A stretch of 20,907 nucleotides of DNA, taken from JAKJBL01 sp964461335 (GTDB lineage: Bacteria; Bacillota; Clostridia; Christensenellales; CAG-138). How positions within the stretch are numbered: the first letter of the stretch is position 1; each line of letters opens with the position of its first letter. The DNA is taken from positions 1-20,907 of the forward strand of contig CAYWTY010000027.1 of assembly GCA_964461335.1 (NCBI GenBank). The letters are read 5' to 3'. Positions 6,371 to 13,891 of this stretch are shown here, in pieces. The notes under the pieces are model-generated. The model saw nothing but the letters and a program-made list of their open reading frames with translations. It did no database searches and had not been told where the DNA came from. Position numbers and translations under genes: made by a program.

Positions 6371-7402
6371 CTAATCTTTTATAAATGCCTTAAACCCGGC
6401 GCTGTATTTAAGCTCCCCTGAATTTAGCGCCCACATTGCCTCAACACCCTCAAGCGAGTTTATAAAGGCAAGCCCCTTTTCATAGCTCATGCAAAAAATT
6501 GCAGTAGAAAGGCTATCTGCAAGCCCAGAGTCTTCACAAATTATGCTTACAGCCTCAAAGTAGTTCGGAGGCATAAGCGTATTAGGGTCTATAATATGGT
6601 GGTAGCGCTTGCCGTTAAAAACATAGTAACGCTCATAGCTCCCGCTTGAAACAAGCGAGCAGTCGCGAATGGAAAGTATATGCAAATAGCTTTCCCCTTG
6701 TTTTGGGTTTGCTACGCCAACGCGAAACGGGGGGTGCTTAAGTATTGGCCCTATTGCGCGCACATTTCCGCCAAGGCTTATTAATATGCCGCTAAAGCCG
6801 CGCTCACGAAAGGCTTCACAAACACGCTCAAGCGCATACCCCTTTGCAATTGCGCCAACATCAAGCGACATGCCCTCTTTGCGTAAATATACGGTTGATG
6901 CGCCTTCATCAACAACCACATCTTCAATATTCGTAAATTCATTTGCTTGTTTTAAAAGCGATATTTCCGGAAGCTTTGCTTCTAATGGGTTTTCTACTGC
7001 AAAAGTGCGATATTCATGCCAAACTTTTAATACAGGCCCAAGCGCAATGTTTACAAGCCCGTCTGTTTGCCTGTGTATTTCTTTAGAGAATTTAACAAGC
7101 TCAATAATGCGCTTATCTACCTTTACAGGGGCTTTGCCTGCGTTGTCATTTATTGACTTTAAGTTATTTATTCCGTTATAGCTGTTGTAAATATCATAGA
7201 GCTTGTGGTATTCCAAAAGCGCCTCATAAAGCTCATTTGAAAACGTGTTAAACTCAGCATAGTCAGCCGCATAGCCGACAACCCTTGTTACAGTATCAAA
7301 CAAATTAAAATATTCGGTTTCAAACTTTGTCTGCGCTTTTGTGCAGGCTGTTTGCATAGTAAGCAAAAAAAGCACAACAAGCGCAAGTATTCCCTTTTTC
7401 AT
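6371..7402 (-). CDS. apbE: ApbE-family FAD:protein FMN transferase (FmnB-like lipoprotein)
   Basis: A 343-residue extracytoplasmic flavin transferase that moves FMN from FAD onto a Thr/Ser of exported flavoproteins. The N-terminus has a Lys-rich start, a hydrophobic segment and Cys20 in MQTAC, an atypical lipobox (Gln at -3) that suggests a lipid anchor. Family motifs: DVGAIAKGYA (181-190), SLGGNVRAIG (209-218), HHIIDP (268-273), and the metal-binding ADSLSTA (295-301). It is the last gene of the NusG-II/Gx/ApbE operon, 28 nt after eetB, with AAGGA upstream of its ATG. In Listeria the equivalent protein (FmnB) flavinylates PplA for extracellular electron transfer; in other anaerobes ApbE also flavinylates Rnf subunits. 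The substrate is not encoded here: neither surface protein shows an FMN-binding SGAT-like motif. Confidence 0.92.
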   Translation of the reverse strand: MKKGILALVVLFLLTMQTACTKAQTKFETEYFNLFDTVTRVVGYAADYAEFNTFSNELYEALLEYHKLYDIYNSYNGINNLKSINDNAGKAPVKVDKRIIELVKFSKEIHRQTDGLVNIALGPVLKVWHEYRTFAVENPLEAKLPEISLLKQANEFTNIEDVVVDEGASTVYLRKEGMSLDVGAIAKGYALERVCEAFRERGFSGILISLGGNVRAIGPILKHPPFRVGVANPKQGESYLHILSIRDCSLVSSGSYERYYVFNGKRYHHIIDPNTLMPPNYFEAVSIICEDSGLADSLSTAIFCMSYEKGLAFINSLEGVEAMWALNSGELKYSAGFKAFIKD

Positions 7403-7430
7403 TATGCGTCCTTTTTATAAGCAAAGCCGT

Positions 7431-7976
7431 TTACTCTTTATTTATAAAGCAGATTAGCCTGTTAAACGCAGGCATAACCGCCTTTAAAAGCGCTGCAGTA
7501 AGTATCCCTGCCATAACCCCGAAGGGGAGAAGTAGAGCTAAATACAAAGGCATTAAGCTAAAGCCGTATAAAGCGCCTACAACAAGCAGCTGCCCAATGT
7601 TGTGAAGCGCTGCACCAAGAATACTAAGGCTCATATATGAAATGCGCGTTTTATAAAGCTTAAGGGCAATTGCCATTGCAAGCACTGAGCTTAGCCCGCC
7701 GCTAAGGCTTATTGCACCTGAGAGCGCACCCCTTGTAAAAAACACAAATGCGGATTTTAGAGCTGCAAGCATAAACGCGCTTTTAGCATTAAGGAAGAAG
7801 AGCGCATACATAATTGCAATGTTCGAAAGCCCAAGTTTAAGCCCTGGGAAGGGCAGGGGCAGGGGGGGGAGCATATTCTCAAAAGCAGCAAGCACAAGTG
7901 CAGCAGCTAATAAAAGCGCGTTTAGCACAAGCTTTGCAGTTTTATTTTTTGGGCAGCCCCCTTCGCTGTTTTGCAT
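7431..7976 (-). CDS. eetB: Gx transporter / heptaprenyl diphosphate synthase component I-like membrane protein (EetB-like)
   Basis: A 181-residue integral membrane protein of the family long annotated as heptaprenyl diphosphate synthase component I, or Gx transporter. It shows about five hydrophobic helices, the conserved Pro-rich first loop ending in FPGLKLGLSN, and a later GAALHNIGQL motif. Listeria EetB, of unknown biochemical role but needed for flavin-based extracellular electron transfer, belongs to the same family by my recollection. An upstream TTG at 7994 is in frame, but ATG at 7976 has AGGAG at a good distance, overlapping the stop of the preceding gene, so I chose it. The arrangement (10 nt after eetA, 28 nt before apbE) indicates translational coupling. 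A vitamin or quinone-precursor transport role is possible. Confidence 0.8.
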   Translation of the reverse strand: MQNSEGGCPKNKTAKLVLNALLLAAALVLAAFENMLPPLPLPFPGLKLGLSNIAIMYALFFLNAKSAFMLAALKSAFVFFTRGALSGAISLSGGLSSVLAMAIALKLYKTRISYMSLSILGAALHNIGQLLVVGALYGFSLMPLYLALLLPFGVMAGILTAALLKAVMPAFNRLICFINKE

Positions 7977-7986
7977 TGCAATGCTC

Positions 7987-8373
7987 CTAACCAAGCGCTA
8001 TATCCGCGTTTGAACTGCCGCTTTCATTAGAGACGATTTTTAGCACAAGCCCATTAGGAAGGCATGCGGCCATTTGGCCGACTTCATGAATACGCCCTGT
8101 TTTAACGCAGATTTTATCCGGACAATCCGAACTTAAAAAGCAAATTGCGCCATCTTCATAAAGGCGGAAAACTACATTTGGCGCTTCTTTAAGTGAAAAC
8201 ACTCTTTCTTCGCCTGTTAAAAGCTCAGTAGAATAAACAAGCGCATTCTTATAATAAATTTGTGCAAATGTGCCCTTTTCCTTTTGGCGTGTGCTGTAAA
8301 TAAAATAAAACACACAGGCAAAGGCAAGTATAAAAGCAATTATTATTAAATCCGCCTTTTTAAAGAACTTCAT
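7987..8373 (-). CDS. eetA: NusG domain II-containing membrane protein (EetA-like)
   Basis: A 128-residue protein with one N-terminal transmembrane segment (about 8-27) and an extracytoplasmic NusG-II domain. The signature SDCPDKICVKTG (82-93), GQ, and ACLPNGLVLKI (103-113) is present with Cys84, Cys89 and Cys104, which could form a disulfide or bind a cofactor. This family is found next to ApbE and Gx-transporter genes; Listeria EetA is a member by my recollection. It is the first gene of the trio. The ribosome binding site (GGCGGGC) is weak compared with its neighbours, and a T7-tailed terminator hairpin ends only 17 nt before the start codon, so transcription into this operon may be conditional. 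Molecular function is unknown. Confidence 0.85.
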   Translation of the reverse strand: MKFFKKADLIIIAFILAFACVFYFIYSTRQKEKGTFAQIYYKNALVYSTELLTGEERVFSLKEAPNVVFRLYEDGAICFLSSDCPDKICVKTGRIHEVGQMAACLPNGLVLKIVSNESGSSNADIALG

Positions 8374-8390
8374 ATTTAAGCCCGCCTGTT

Positions 8391-8425
8391 AAAAAAAGCA
8401 ATGGCATACAAGCGCGAGCCATTGC
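8391..8425 (-). terminator. Strong intrinsic terminator between galM and eetA
   Basis: GCAATGGC (8398-8405) pairs perfectly with GCCATTGC (8418-8425) around a 12-nt loop, and on the minus strand is followed by seven T (8397-8391). It ends the dapL-galM transcript. Because it is almost against the eetA start codon, it may also act as an attenuator for the downstream operon. Confidence 0.8.
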
Positions 8426-8448
8426 AAAAAGCAGAATATACTCCGCTA

Positions 8449-9480
8449 TTACCACGAAAACTCATAAACAGTAGTGCTTTTCCAAGCTGTATACGGCTCA
8501 AGTTGCGGCCCTTTAAAATAGCCGCTGTATATTGAGCTTTGCGGATACTGTGTTTCAAGGCAAAGGGCGCATAGGCTGCCATAGTGAGTGCCGCCCTTTC
8601 CTAAAACATTTGTATCATTGCTTGTAAAAAGCTGAAGCCCGGGCATGTCGGTCATTAGCCTTAACTTTCTTCCGCTTGCTTTATCGAATACAACTGCAGC
8701 TTCTCTTAAGCCGCTCCCCTTAAGCAAGAAGTAATGGTCATAGCCGCCGTATTGCTTAAGCTGGGGATAGTCCATATTTATATCCCGGCCAATCGGCTTA
8801 AAAGATGAAAAGTCCATTGGCGTACCCTTAACAGACCAAAGTTCACCTGTTGAAATGCATTCTTCATTTGCAGGCATATAAAAATCCGCATTTAGCATAA
8901 GCTCCTGGCTTAGTATGTCTTTTTGATTATTGCCTGCAAGGTTGAAATAGCTGTGGTTCGTAAGGTTTACAATAGTGGCTCTATCGCTAAATGCAAGGTA
9001 CTCGATACTAAGCGCATTAGCGTCATTAAGCCTGTATGTAATGCTTAGAGTTAGCGAGCCTGGGTAGCCTTCCTCACCATGCGGGCTGCAGCGGGTAAAA
9101 ACTACGCCATCATCAAGAAGCGCATGGCTCCAGTTATGCTTGTTAAAGCCTAAAACTCCCCCGTGGAGGTGGTGGTTGCCGTTGTTTTTCGAAAGCGCAT
9201 ATGTTTTTCCAGAAAGCTCGAACTTAGCATTTGGTATGCGGCAGGCAGTGCGGCCTATTGTTGCGCCAAGGTAAGCTGTATCATTCTTATAGCCGTTTAA
9301 GTCATCATAGCCAAGCACAATATCTTTAGGCGCTGAGTTTGCCCCGGGCACATGCAGCGCACGGATGCTTGCACCAAAAGAAATTACTTCAGCCGCCATG
9401 CCGCTTTTATTTTTCACAACAACCGAATATACGGGCGCTCCGTTAAAATCTGTGCCGAAAAGTGTACATTCAGGGTACAT
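8449..9480 (-). CDS. galM: Aldose 1-epimerase (mutarotase)
   Basis: A 343-residue cytoplasmic enzyme interconverting alpha and beta anomers of galactose, glucose or related sugars. Motifs: NNGNHHLHGG with the first active-site His, NHSYFNLAG with the catalytic acid His, and ETQYPQSS with the catalytic base Glu. An in-frame TTG at 9516 would overlap dapL, but the ATG at 9480 has AGAAAGG 7 nt upstream and begins the normal fold (MYPECTLFG), so I chose it. That leaves a 20-nt gap after dapL and an operon of two genes with no obvious metabolic link. No other sugar genes are nearby. Confidence 0.92.
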   Translation of the reverse strand: MYPECTLFGTDFNGAPVYSVVVKNKSGMAAEVISFGASIRALHVPGANSAPKDIVLGYDDLNGYKNDTAYLGATIGRTACRIPNAKFELSGKTYALSKNNGNHHLHGGVLGFNKHNWSHALLDDGVVFTRCSPHGEEGYPGSLTLSITYRLNDANALSIEYLAFSDRATIVNLTNHSYFNLAGNNQKDILSQELMLNADFYMPANEECISTGELWSVKGTPMDFSSFKPIGRDINMDYPQLKQYGGYDHYFLLKGSGLREAAVVFDKASGRKLRLMTDMPGLQLFTSNDTNVLGKGGTHYGSLCALCLETQYPQSSIYSGYFKGPQLEPYTAWKSTTVYEFSW

Positions 9481-9500
9481 TTTGCTGCCTTTCTGCCCTT

Positions 9501-10727
9501 CTATTGGGTTTGACAAATGCGGGCCATTGCAAGCTCAGTATCTTCGCGGCTTGCAAACGCAGTCATGCGGAAATAACCTTTGCCAGCGTTTCCAAACCCT
9601 GCGCCAGGGGTTCCTATAATTTGCTTTGTTCTTAAAAGCTCATCAAAGAACGCCCAGCTGTCAGCCGGGGTTTTAAGCCAGATATATGGGGCGTTTACAC
9701 CCCCGTAAACAGTGTAGCCTGCGTTAGTAAGGCTTTTGTGTATTATTGCTGCGTTTTCCATGTAGTAGCGTACAACGCTAAGAATTTGGCGCCTGCCTTC
9801 TTCTGAATACGTTGCTTCTGCGCCGCGCTGTGTAATATACGAAACTCCGTTAAACCGCGTGCAATGCCTTCGGTTCCACATGGAATGCATGCTAACTTCG
9901 TTGCCTAAATCGTCTTCATATTTAAGCGCCTTCGGTACAACGGTATACGCGCAGCGCGTGCCTGTAAAGCCTGCTGTTTTGCTCATTGAGCGAAACTCAA
10001 TAGCGCATTCCTTTGCGCCATCTATTTCAAAAATACTGTGGGGCACCTCAGGGTCGCTTATATACGCCTCATACGCAGAATCGTAAAGGAGCAGGCTTCT
10101 ATTTTCCCTTGCCCAATCAACAAACACCTGAAGCTGCGCACGCGTTAGGGTTGTGCCTGTTGGGTTATTAGGGTAACAAAGGTAGAGCACATCCACGCGT
10201 TCTTTAGGGAGCTCTGGCACAAAGCCGTTTTCATGCGTGCATGGCAAATACACTATGTTTGAAAACCCGCCCTTTTCTTCAAGGAAGGCTCCGCCTCTGC
10301 CTGCCATGACATTCGTATCAACATAAACAGGGTATACCGGGTCAGTTACTGCTACTATTGTCTCTACGCCAAAAAGCTCCTGTATGCCGCCCACATCGCA
10401 TTTTGCGCCATCTGAAACAAACACTTCATCAGAAGCTATTTCAATGCCGCGCACTGCATAGTCGTGCTTTGCAATAGCCTCGCGCAAAAACATATAGCCC
10501 TGTTCAGGCCCATAGCCGCGAAAAGTCGCCTTAACGCCCATTTCATCAACAGCTCTGTGCATAGCTTGTGTAACTGCATTTACGAGCGGCTGCGTAACAT
10601 CGCCTATTCCCATGCGTATAACTTTTTTATCCTGGTTTGCGCTTATATAAGCTGAAGCGCGGCGCTCGACCTCGCTAAAAAGATAACTGCCCTGGAGCAA
10701 GCTGTAATTACCGTTTGGCCGAAACAT
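9501..10727 (-). CDS. dapL: LL-diaminopimelate aminotransferase
   Basis: A 408-residue PLP enzyme converting tetrahydrodipicolinate directly to LL-diaminopimelate, with glutamate as amino donor. It bypasses the succinylase/acetylase branches of lysine and peptidoglycan-precursor synthesis. Visible features: GIGDVTQPL (about 40-48), FRGYGPEQGY (69-78), YPNNPTGT (185-192), YDSAYEAYI (215-223), and the PLP-binding SMSKTAGFTGTRC with Lys250. Length and motifs fit DapL of anaerobes, plants and chlamydiae. The ATG has AGGAGG 6 nt upstream. It is transcribed divergently from the ECF genes, from its own extended -10 promoter, with galM downstream. Confidence 0.95.
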   Translation of the reverse strand: MFRPNGNYSLLQGSYLFSEVERRASAYISANQDKKVIRMGIGDVTQPLVNAVTQAMHRAVDEMGVKATFRGYGPEQGYMFLREAIAKHDYAVRGIEIASDEVFVSDGAKCDVGGIQELFGVETIVAVTDPVYPVYVDTNVMAGRGGAFLEEKGGFSNIVYLPCTHENGFVPELPKERVDVLYLCYPNNPTGTTLTRAQLQVFVDWARENRSLLLYDSAYEAYISDPEVPHSIFEIDGAKECAIEFRSMSKTAGFTGTRCAYTVVPKALKYEDDLGNEVSMHSMWNRRHCTRFNGVSYITQRGAEATYSEEGRRQILSVVRYYMENAAIIHKSLTNAGYTVYGGVNAPYIWLKTPADSWAFFDELLRTKQIIGTPGAGFGNAGKGYFRMTAFASREDTELAMARICQTQ

Positions 10728-10762
10728 TGTACCCCTCCTGTACCCATTGATTTGCTTTCCCC

Positions 10763-10771
10763 ATTATAGCA
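10763..10771 (-). promoter_or_regulatory. Extended -10 promoter of dapL-galM
   Basis: The minus strand reads TGCTATAAT (a TGn plus perfect -10) about 36 nt before the dapL start codon. No good -35 is seen 17 nt upstream. Confidence 0.55.
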
Positions 10772-10815
10772 CAGCATAGGCAGGCATTGTATTGAAAAAA
10801 CAGCAGTCTCTTAAT

Positions 10816-10844
10816 TTGCGCATAGAGTGTTCATGCGCTATAAT
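10816..10844 (+). promoter_or_regulatory. Promoter of the ecfA1-ecfA2-ecfT-truA operon
   Basis: -35 TTGCGC (10816-10821), 17-nt spacer, perfect -10 TATAAT (10839-10844). It lies back to back with the dapL promoter in a 164-nt divergent intergenic region. Confidence 0.65.
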
Positions 10845-10891
10845 TAATAGTCGGCAGTGGCGCACCTATGGCGCATGCGCGGAGGAAGTTA

Positions 10892-11734
10892 ATGATAGAG
10901 CTAGACAACGTCAGCTTTATGTATGAAAATGCGGCAAGGCCCGCGCTTACAAACATCACTTTCACAATTGAAGAAGGCGAAATGCTCGCTATTGTAGGGC
11001 ATAACGGCTCAGGCAAGAGCACTTTGGCAAAACAGCTAAACGGCCTTCTATTGCCTACACAAGGGCGCGTGCTTGTAGATGGGATGGATACTTCTTCTCA
11101 GGCGCTTCTTTTAAAAATCCGTGAGCGGGTTGGGATGGTCTTCCAAAACCCCGATAACCAGCTTGTTACAACAATAGTAGAAGAAGATGTGGCGTTTGGG
11201 CCTGAAAGCCTCGGCATCCCCTCGCTGCAAATTCGTGAGCGTGTTGATGAGGCGCTTCTGGCAGTTGGCATGAGCGCGTATAAGCTTCATGCGCCGCATA
11301 TGCTCTCAGGGGGGCAAAAGCAGCGCGTAGCTATTGCAGGAATGCTTGCAATGCGGCCTAAGGTGCTTGTGCTCGATGAAGCAACATCAATGCTCGACCC
11401 TGAAGGCAGGCGCGACATTTTAGAGATTGTGGGCCGCTTAAATGCAGAGCTTAAAATGACTGTTGTGCTAATTACCCAACTAATGGAAGAGGCAGCCATG
11501 TGCAACCGCATTGCTGTGCTTTCCCAAGGGGAGCTTTTAAGGCTTGCTGCTCCTGCTGCTGTTTTCCGTGAAGAAGACTTGCTTTTTAATGCAGGGCTTG
11601 ATGTGCCTGAAATGGTGCGCCTTCGTTCAAACCTTGAAAAGAACGGCATCTTCCTTGAAGGGGAGCCTCTTACAATTACCGAATTTGCAGATGCAGTCGC
11701 AAATAAATTTAATGCGAAAAAAAAGCCGCAATAA
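10892..11734 (+). CDS. ecfA1: Energy-coupling factor transporter ATPase EcfA1
   Basis: A 280-residue ABC ATPase, one of two that power group II ECF importers for vitamins and metals together with EcfT and exchangeable S-components. Motifs: Walker A GHNGSGKST (36-44), Q-loop FQNPDNQ (84-90), signature LSGGQKQRVA (138-147), Walker B VLVLDEATSMLDP (158-170). The switch (H-loop) position reads ITQLMEEA, with Gln196 where His is expected, while EcfA2 keeps it. The start is ATG at 10892 with GGAGG 6 nt upstream; an in-frame ATG at 10868 lacks a ribosome binding site. It is the first gene of a five-gene plus-strand run. The S-component, and so the substrate, is encoded elsewhere. Confidence 0.93.
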   Translation: MIELDNVSFMYENAARPALTNITFTIEEGEMLAIVGHNGSGKSTLAKQLNGLLLPTQGRVLVDGMDTSSQALLLKIRERVGMVFQNPDNQLVTTIVEEDVAFGPESLGIPSLQIRERVDEALLAVGMSAYKLHAPHMLSGGQKQRVAIAGMLAMRPKVLVLDEATSMLDPEGRRDILEIVGRLNAELKMTVVLITQLMEEAAMCNRIAVLSQGELLRLAAPAAVFREEDLLFNAGLDVPEMVRLRSNLEKNGIFLEGEPLTITEFADAVANKFNAKKKPQ

Positions 11735-11802
11735 AAGCAGAATAAGCGCAAAGCCTGCCTCAATTTAGCAAAAACGCGCATACTATGCGAAAGGGAGCAG
11801 AA

Positions 11803-12648
11803 ATGCCCATTATCCTTGAAAATATCAGTTATACATATATGCCAAAAAGCCATATGGAGCAGGTCGCGCTCTCAAATATTTCGCTTACAGTTAATGAGGG
11901 GGAGTTCCTCGGCATTATCGGGCATACAGGTTCGGGCAAAAGCACGCTTATTCAGCATATGAACGGGCTTATGCAGCCTTCAACAGGCAAAGTTACTGTT
12001 GATGGGCTTGATTTATCGCTTCGTAAAGAGCGGGTAGAAGCGCGAAGCCGCGTAGGGCTTGTGTTCCAATACCCCGAATACCAGCTTTTTGAAGAAACCG
12101 TGTTTAAAGATGTTGCCTTTGGCCCAAGAAACCTTGGGGTTGCTGAAAGTGAAATAGAAGAGCGCGTAGAGGAAGCGCTTATGCTCGTAGGCCTTGCCCC
12201 TGAACTCTTTGCGGAAAAGTCGCCTTTTGACCTTTCAGGCGGTGAAAAACGCCGTGCTGCACTTGCGGGAATTTTTGCAATGCGGCCGCGCTATCTTTTG
12301 CTTGATGAACCTATGGCAGGGTTAGACCCATCAGGGAGAAGGGCAGTTATTGCGCTTTTACAAACGCTTAGGGCAAAAACAGGCTGTGCAATAGTTATGA
12401 TTTCGCATTTTATGGATGATGTGGCTAAATGTGCTGACCGCATTGCAGTGCTTAAAAAAGGAACGCTTGATATGGTAGATACTCCTGAGCAAGTATTTTC
12501 CGACCCTGAAAGGCTCCTAAAAATTGGGCTTGACCTTCCTCAAGCTGCAAAGCTCGGTCTTGAGCTTAGAAAGCGCGGGTTGCCTGCGCCAAAAGGCATT
12601 TACCGCGAGGAAGATATAAAACGCTACCTGCTGGAGGCGCTGGCATGA
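11803..12648 (+). CDS. ecfA2: Energy-coupling factor transporter ATPase EcfA2
   Basis: A 281-residue second ATPase of the ECF module. Motifs: Walker A GHTGSGKST (40-48), Q-loop FQYPEYQLF (88-96), signature LSGGEKRRAALAG (144-156), Walker B YLLLDEPMAGLDP (164-176), H-loop ISHFMDD with His202. The Glu after LSGG and the FQYPEYQLF form are typical of EcfA2. ATG at 11803 is preferred over in-frame ATG at 11785 because GGGAG lies just before it. It follows ecfA1 by 68 nt, and its stop overlaps the ecfT start in ATGA. Confidence 0.94.
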   Translation: MPIILENISYTYMPKSHMEQVALSNISLTVNEGEFLGIIGHTGSGKSTLIQHMNGLMQPSTGKVTVDGLDLSLRKERVEARSRVGLVFQYPEYQLFEETVFKDVAFGPRNLGVAESEIEERVEEALMLVGLAPELFAEKSPFDLSGGEKRRAALAGIFAMRPRYLLLDEPMAGLDPSGRRAVIALLQTLRAKTGCAIVMISHFMDDVAKCADRIAVLKKGTLDMVDTPEQVFSDPERLLKIGLDLPQAAKLGLELRKRGLPAPKGIYREEDIKRYLLEALA

Positions 12649-13445
12649 CAAATATAACGCTTGGCCAATATTTCCCGGGTAATTCTCCCATACATCGGCT
12701 GGATCCGCGAACAAAAATACTACTCATGCTATTGTATATAGTAATAGTCTTTCTTGTGCGCGACCTTTGGCTCTTCCTCCTTCCGATTGTCTTTATTGGC
12801 TTTGTTACGCTTCTTGCACAAATCCCTGTTCTTTATGTGCTGCGCTCACTTAAGCCGCTTCAGTTTCTCCTATTGTTCATGTTTATAATAAACCTGTTTA
12901 TGACTGCAGGCGAAACCGTGCTTATTACCATTTGGCGCATACGCATAACAAAAGAAGCGCTTGTGCAGGCAGTTTATATTTCATTAAGGCTTGTGCTGCT
13001 CGTAGGCGGCACATCGCTTATGACGCTTACAACTTCACCAATTTCGCTTACTGCAGGGCTTGAGCTTTTGTTAAAGCCTTTTTCAAAGCTCGGCTTTCCA
13101 TCGCATGAGCTTGCAATGATGATGACGATAGCGCTAAGGTTCATCCCAACTCTTATGGAAGAGGCGGATAAAATTAAAAAAGCGCAGCTTGCACGTGGAG
13201 CGGATTTTGAAAGCGGGAACCTTATTGCGCGTGCAAAGAGCATGATTCCAATACTTGTGCCGCTTTTTGTATCTGCGTTTCGCCGTGCTGATGAGCTTGC
13301 AATGGCAATGGAGTCGCGCTGCTACCATGGCGGCGAGGGTCGCACCCGTATGAATGTGCTGCGTTTTAAAAATGCGGATGCAGTTGCAGCAGCGCTCCTT
13401 GGCATGCTTGGGCTTGGAATAGCTCTGCTGCAGTCAAGGCTTTAA
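12645..13445 (+). CDS. ecfT: Energy-coupling factor transmembrane protein EcfT
   Basis: A 266-residue membrane scaffold that joins the S-component to the two ATPases. It has about five or six hydrophobic helices and the cytoplasmic coupling region with two Ala-Arg-Gly-type elements: QLARGADFE and MESRCY. The ATG overlaps the ecfA2 stop by 4 nt, with GGAGG upstream, so translation is coupled. The order ecfA1-ecfA2-ecfT-truA is the conserved Bacillota arrangement, normally placed between ribosomal protein genes that are absent here. Confidence 0.93.
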   Translation: MTNITLGQYFPGNSPIHRLDPRTKILLMLLYIVIVFLVRDLWLFLLPIVFIGFVTLLAQIPVLYVLRSLKPLQFLLLFMFIINLFMTAGETVLITIWRIRITKEALVQAVYISLRLVLLVGGTSLMTLTTSPISLTAGLELLLKPFSKLGFPSHELAMMMTIALRFIPTLMEEADKIKKAQLARGADFESGNLIARAKSMIPILVPLFVSAFRRADELAMAMESRCYHGGEGRTRMNVLRFKNADAVAAALLGMLGLGIALLQSRL

Positions 13446-13481
13446 TTGAGCTTTAATGGGGCTTTAATGGAGCTATAATGG
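13438..13481 (+). repeat. Four tandem 11-bp units spanning an ecfT stop and a downstream start codon
   Basis: Units GGCTTTAATTG (13438), AGCTTTAATGG (13449), GGCTTTAATGG (13460) and AGCTATAATGG (13471) are consecutive. The first holds the ecfT stop. The last holds the ATG (13478) of the next gene, preceded by GGAG. The second and third hold ATGs (13456, 13467) that open frames of only three codons before TAA. Confidence 0.75.
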
Positions 13482-13891
13482 AAAAGAAACGCAAAAAAGT
13501 CTACACATTTATTGCAGCGCTTGCACTTATAGCAGTTGCGCTTTTGTGGAACGCAGCGCTTGAAAGAAATAGCGAGAGCGGCAAGCTTATAAAAATGCTT
13601 AAGTCGCACGGGTATTCGCTAACTCAAGATGAGCTTCACCCAATTGGCTCATGGGAGGGGCAGAGTATAAGTGCGCTTTTAAGCGATGTTAAGCTTTCTA
13701 ATGCTGTTGCTGCATCTTTAGATGCTGGCTTTTCTTCAAATATTGAGCGCAAGGGCAATGTTGCACTTATTATGGCAGAAGCAGGTGGAGGCGGCGTAAT
13801 TACGCTCTACCTTGTTGATGGGGATATTGAGCTTGCGTTTGTGCAAAAGCCCGGGGCTTTAGATGTTGAACCCTTAGGAAGGGCGCAATAA
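13478..13891 (+). CDS. Small membrane-anchored protein of unknown function
   Basis: I do not recognise a family. The 137 residues begin with a positively charged MEKKRKK and a single hydrophobic segment (about 8-26), an uncleaved anchor or signal peptide, followed by an extracytoplasmic alpha/beta domain of about 110 residues. Notable segments are LKSHGYSLTQDELHPIGSW and a C-terminal ITLYLVDGDIELAFVQKPG, which looks like two beta strands. There are no cysteines or obvious catalytic motifs. It sits 32 nt after ecfT, and its TAA overlaps the truA ATG by one base (TAATG), so it is co-translated with truA. Its start codon lies in a tandem 11-bp repeat. A role near the membrane is all that can be said. 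Confidence 0.75.
   Translation: MEKKRKKVYTFIAALALIAVALLWNAALERNSESGKLIKMLKSHGYSLTQDELHPIGSWEGQSISALLSDVKLSNAVAASLDAGFSSNIERKGNVALIMAEAGGGGVITLYLVDGDIELAFVQKPGALDVEPLGRAQ

Noticed and set aside
9481..9516. A longer galM starting at TTG and overlapping dapL
   Set aside because: The internal ATG at 9480 has a well-placed AGAAAGG and matches the usual family start; the extra 12 residues look like untranslated leader.
11287..11853. A long minus-strand frame across the ecfA1/ecfA2 junction
   Set aside because: It is antisense to clear ABC ATPase coding sequence, with low-complexity Ser/Arg composition typical of a shadow frame.
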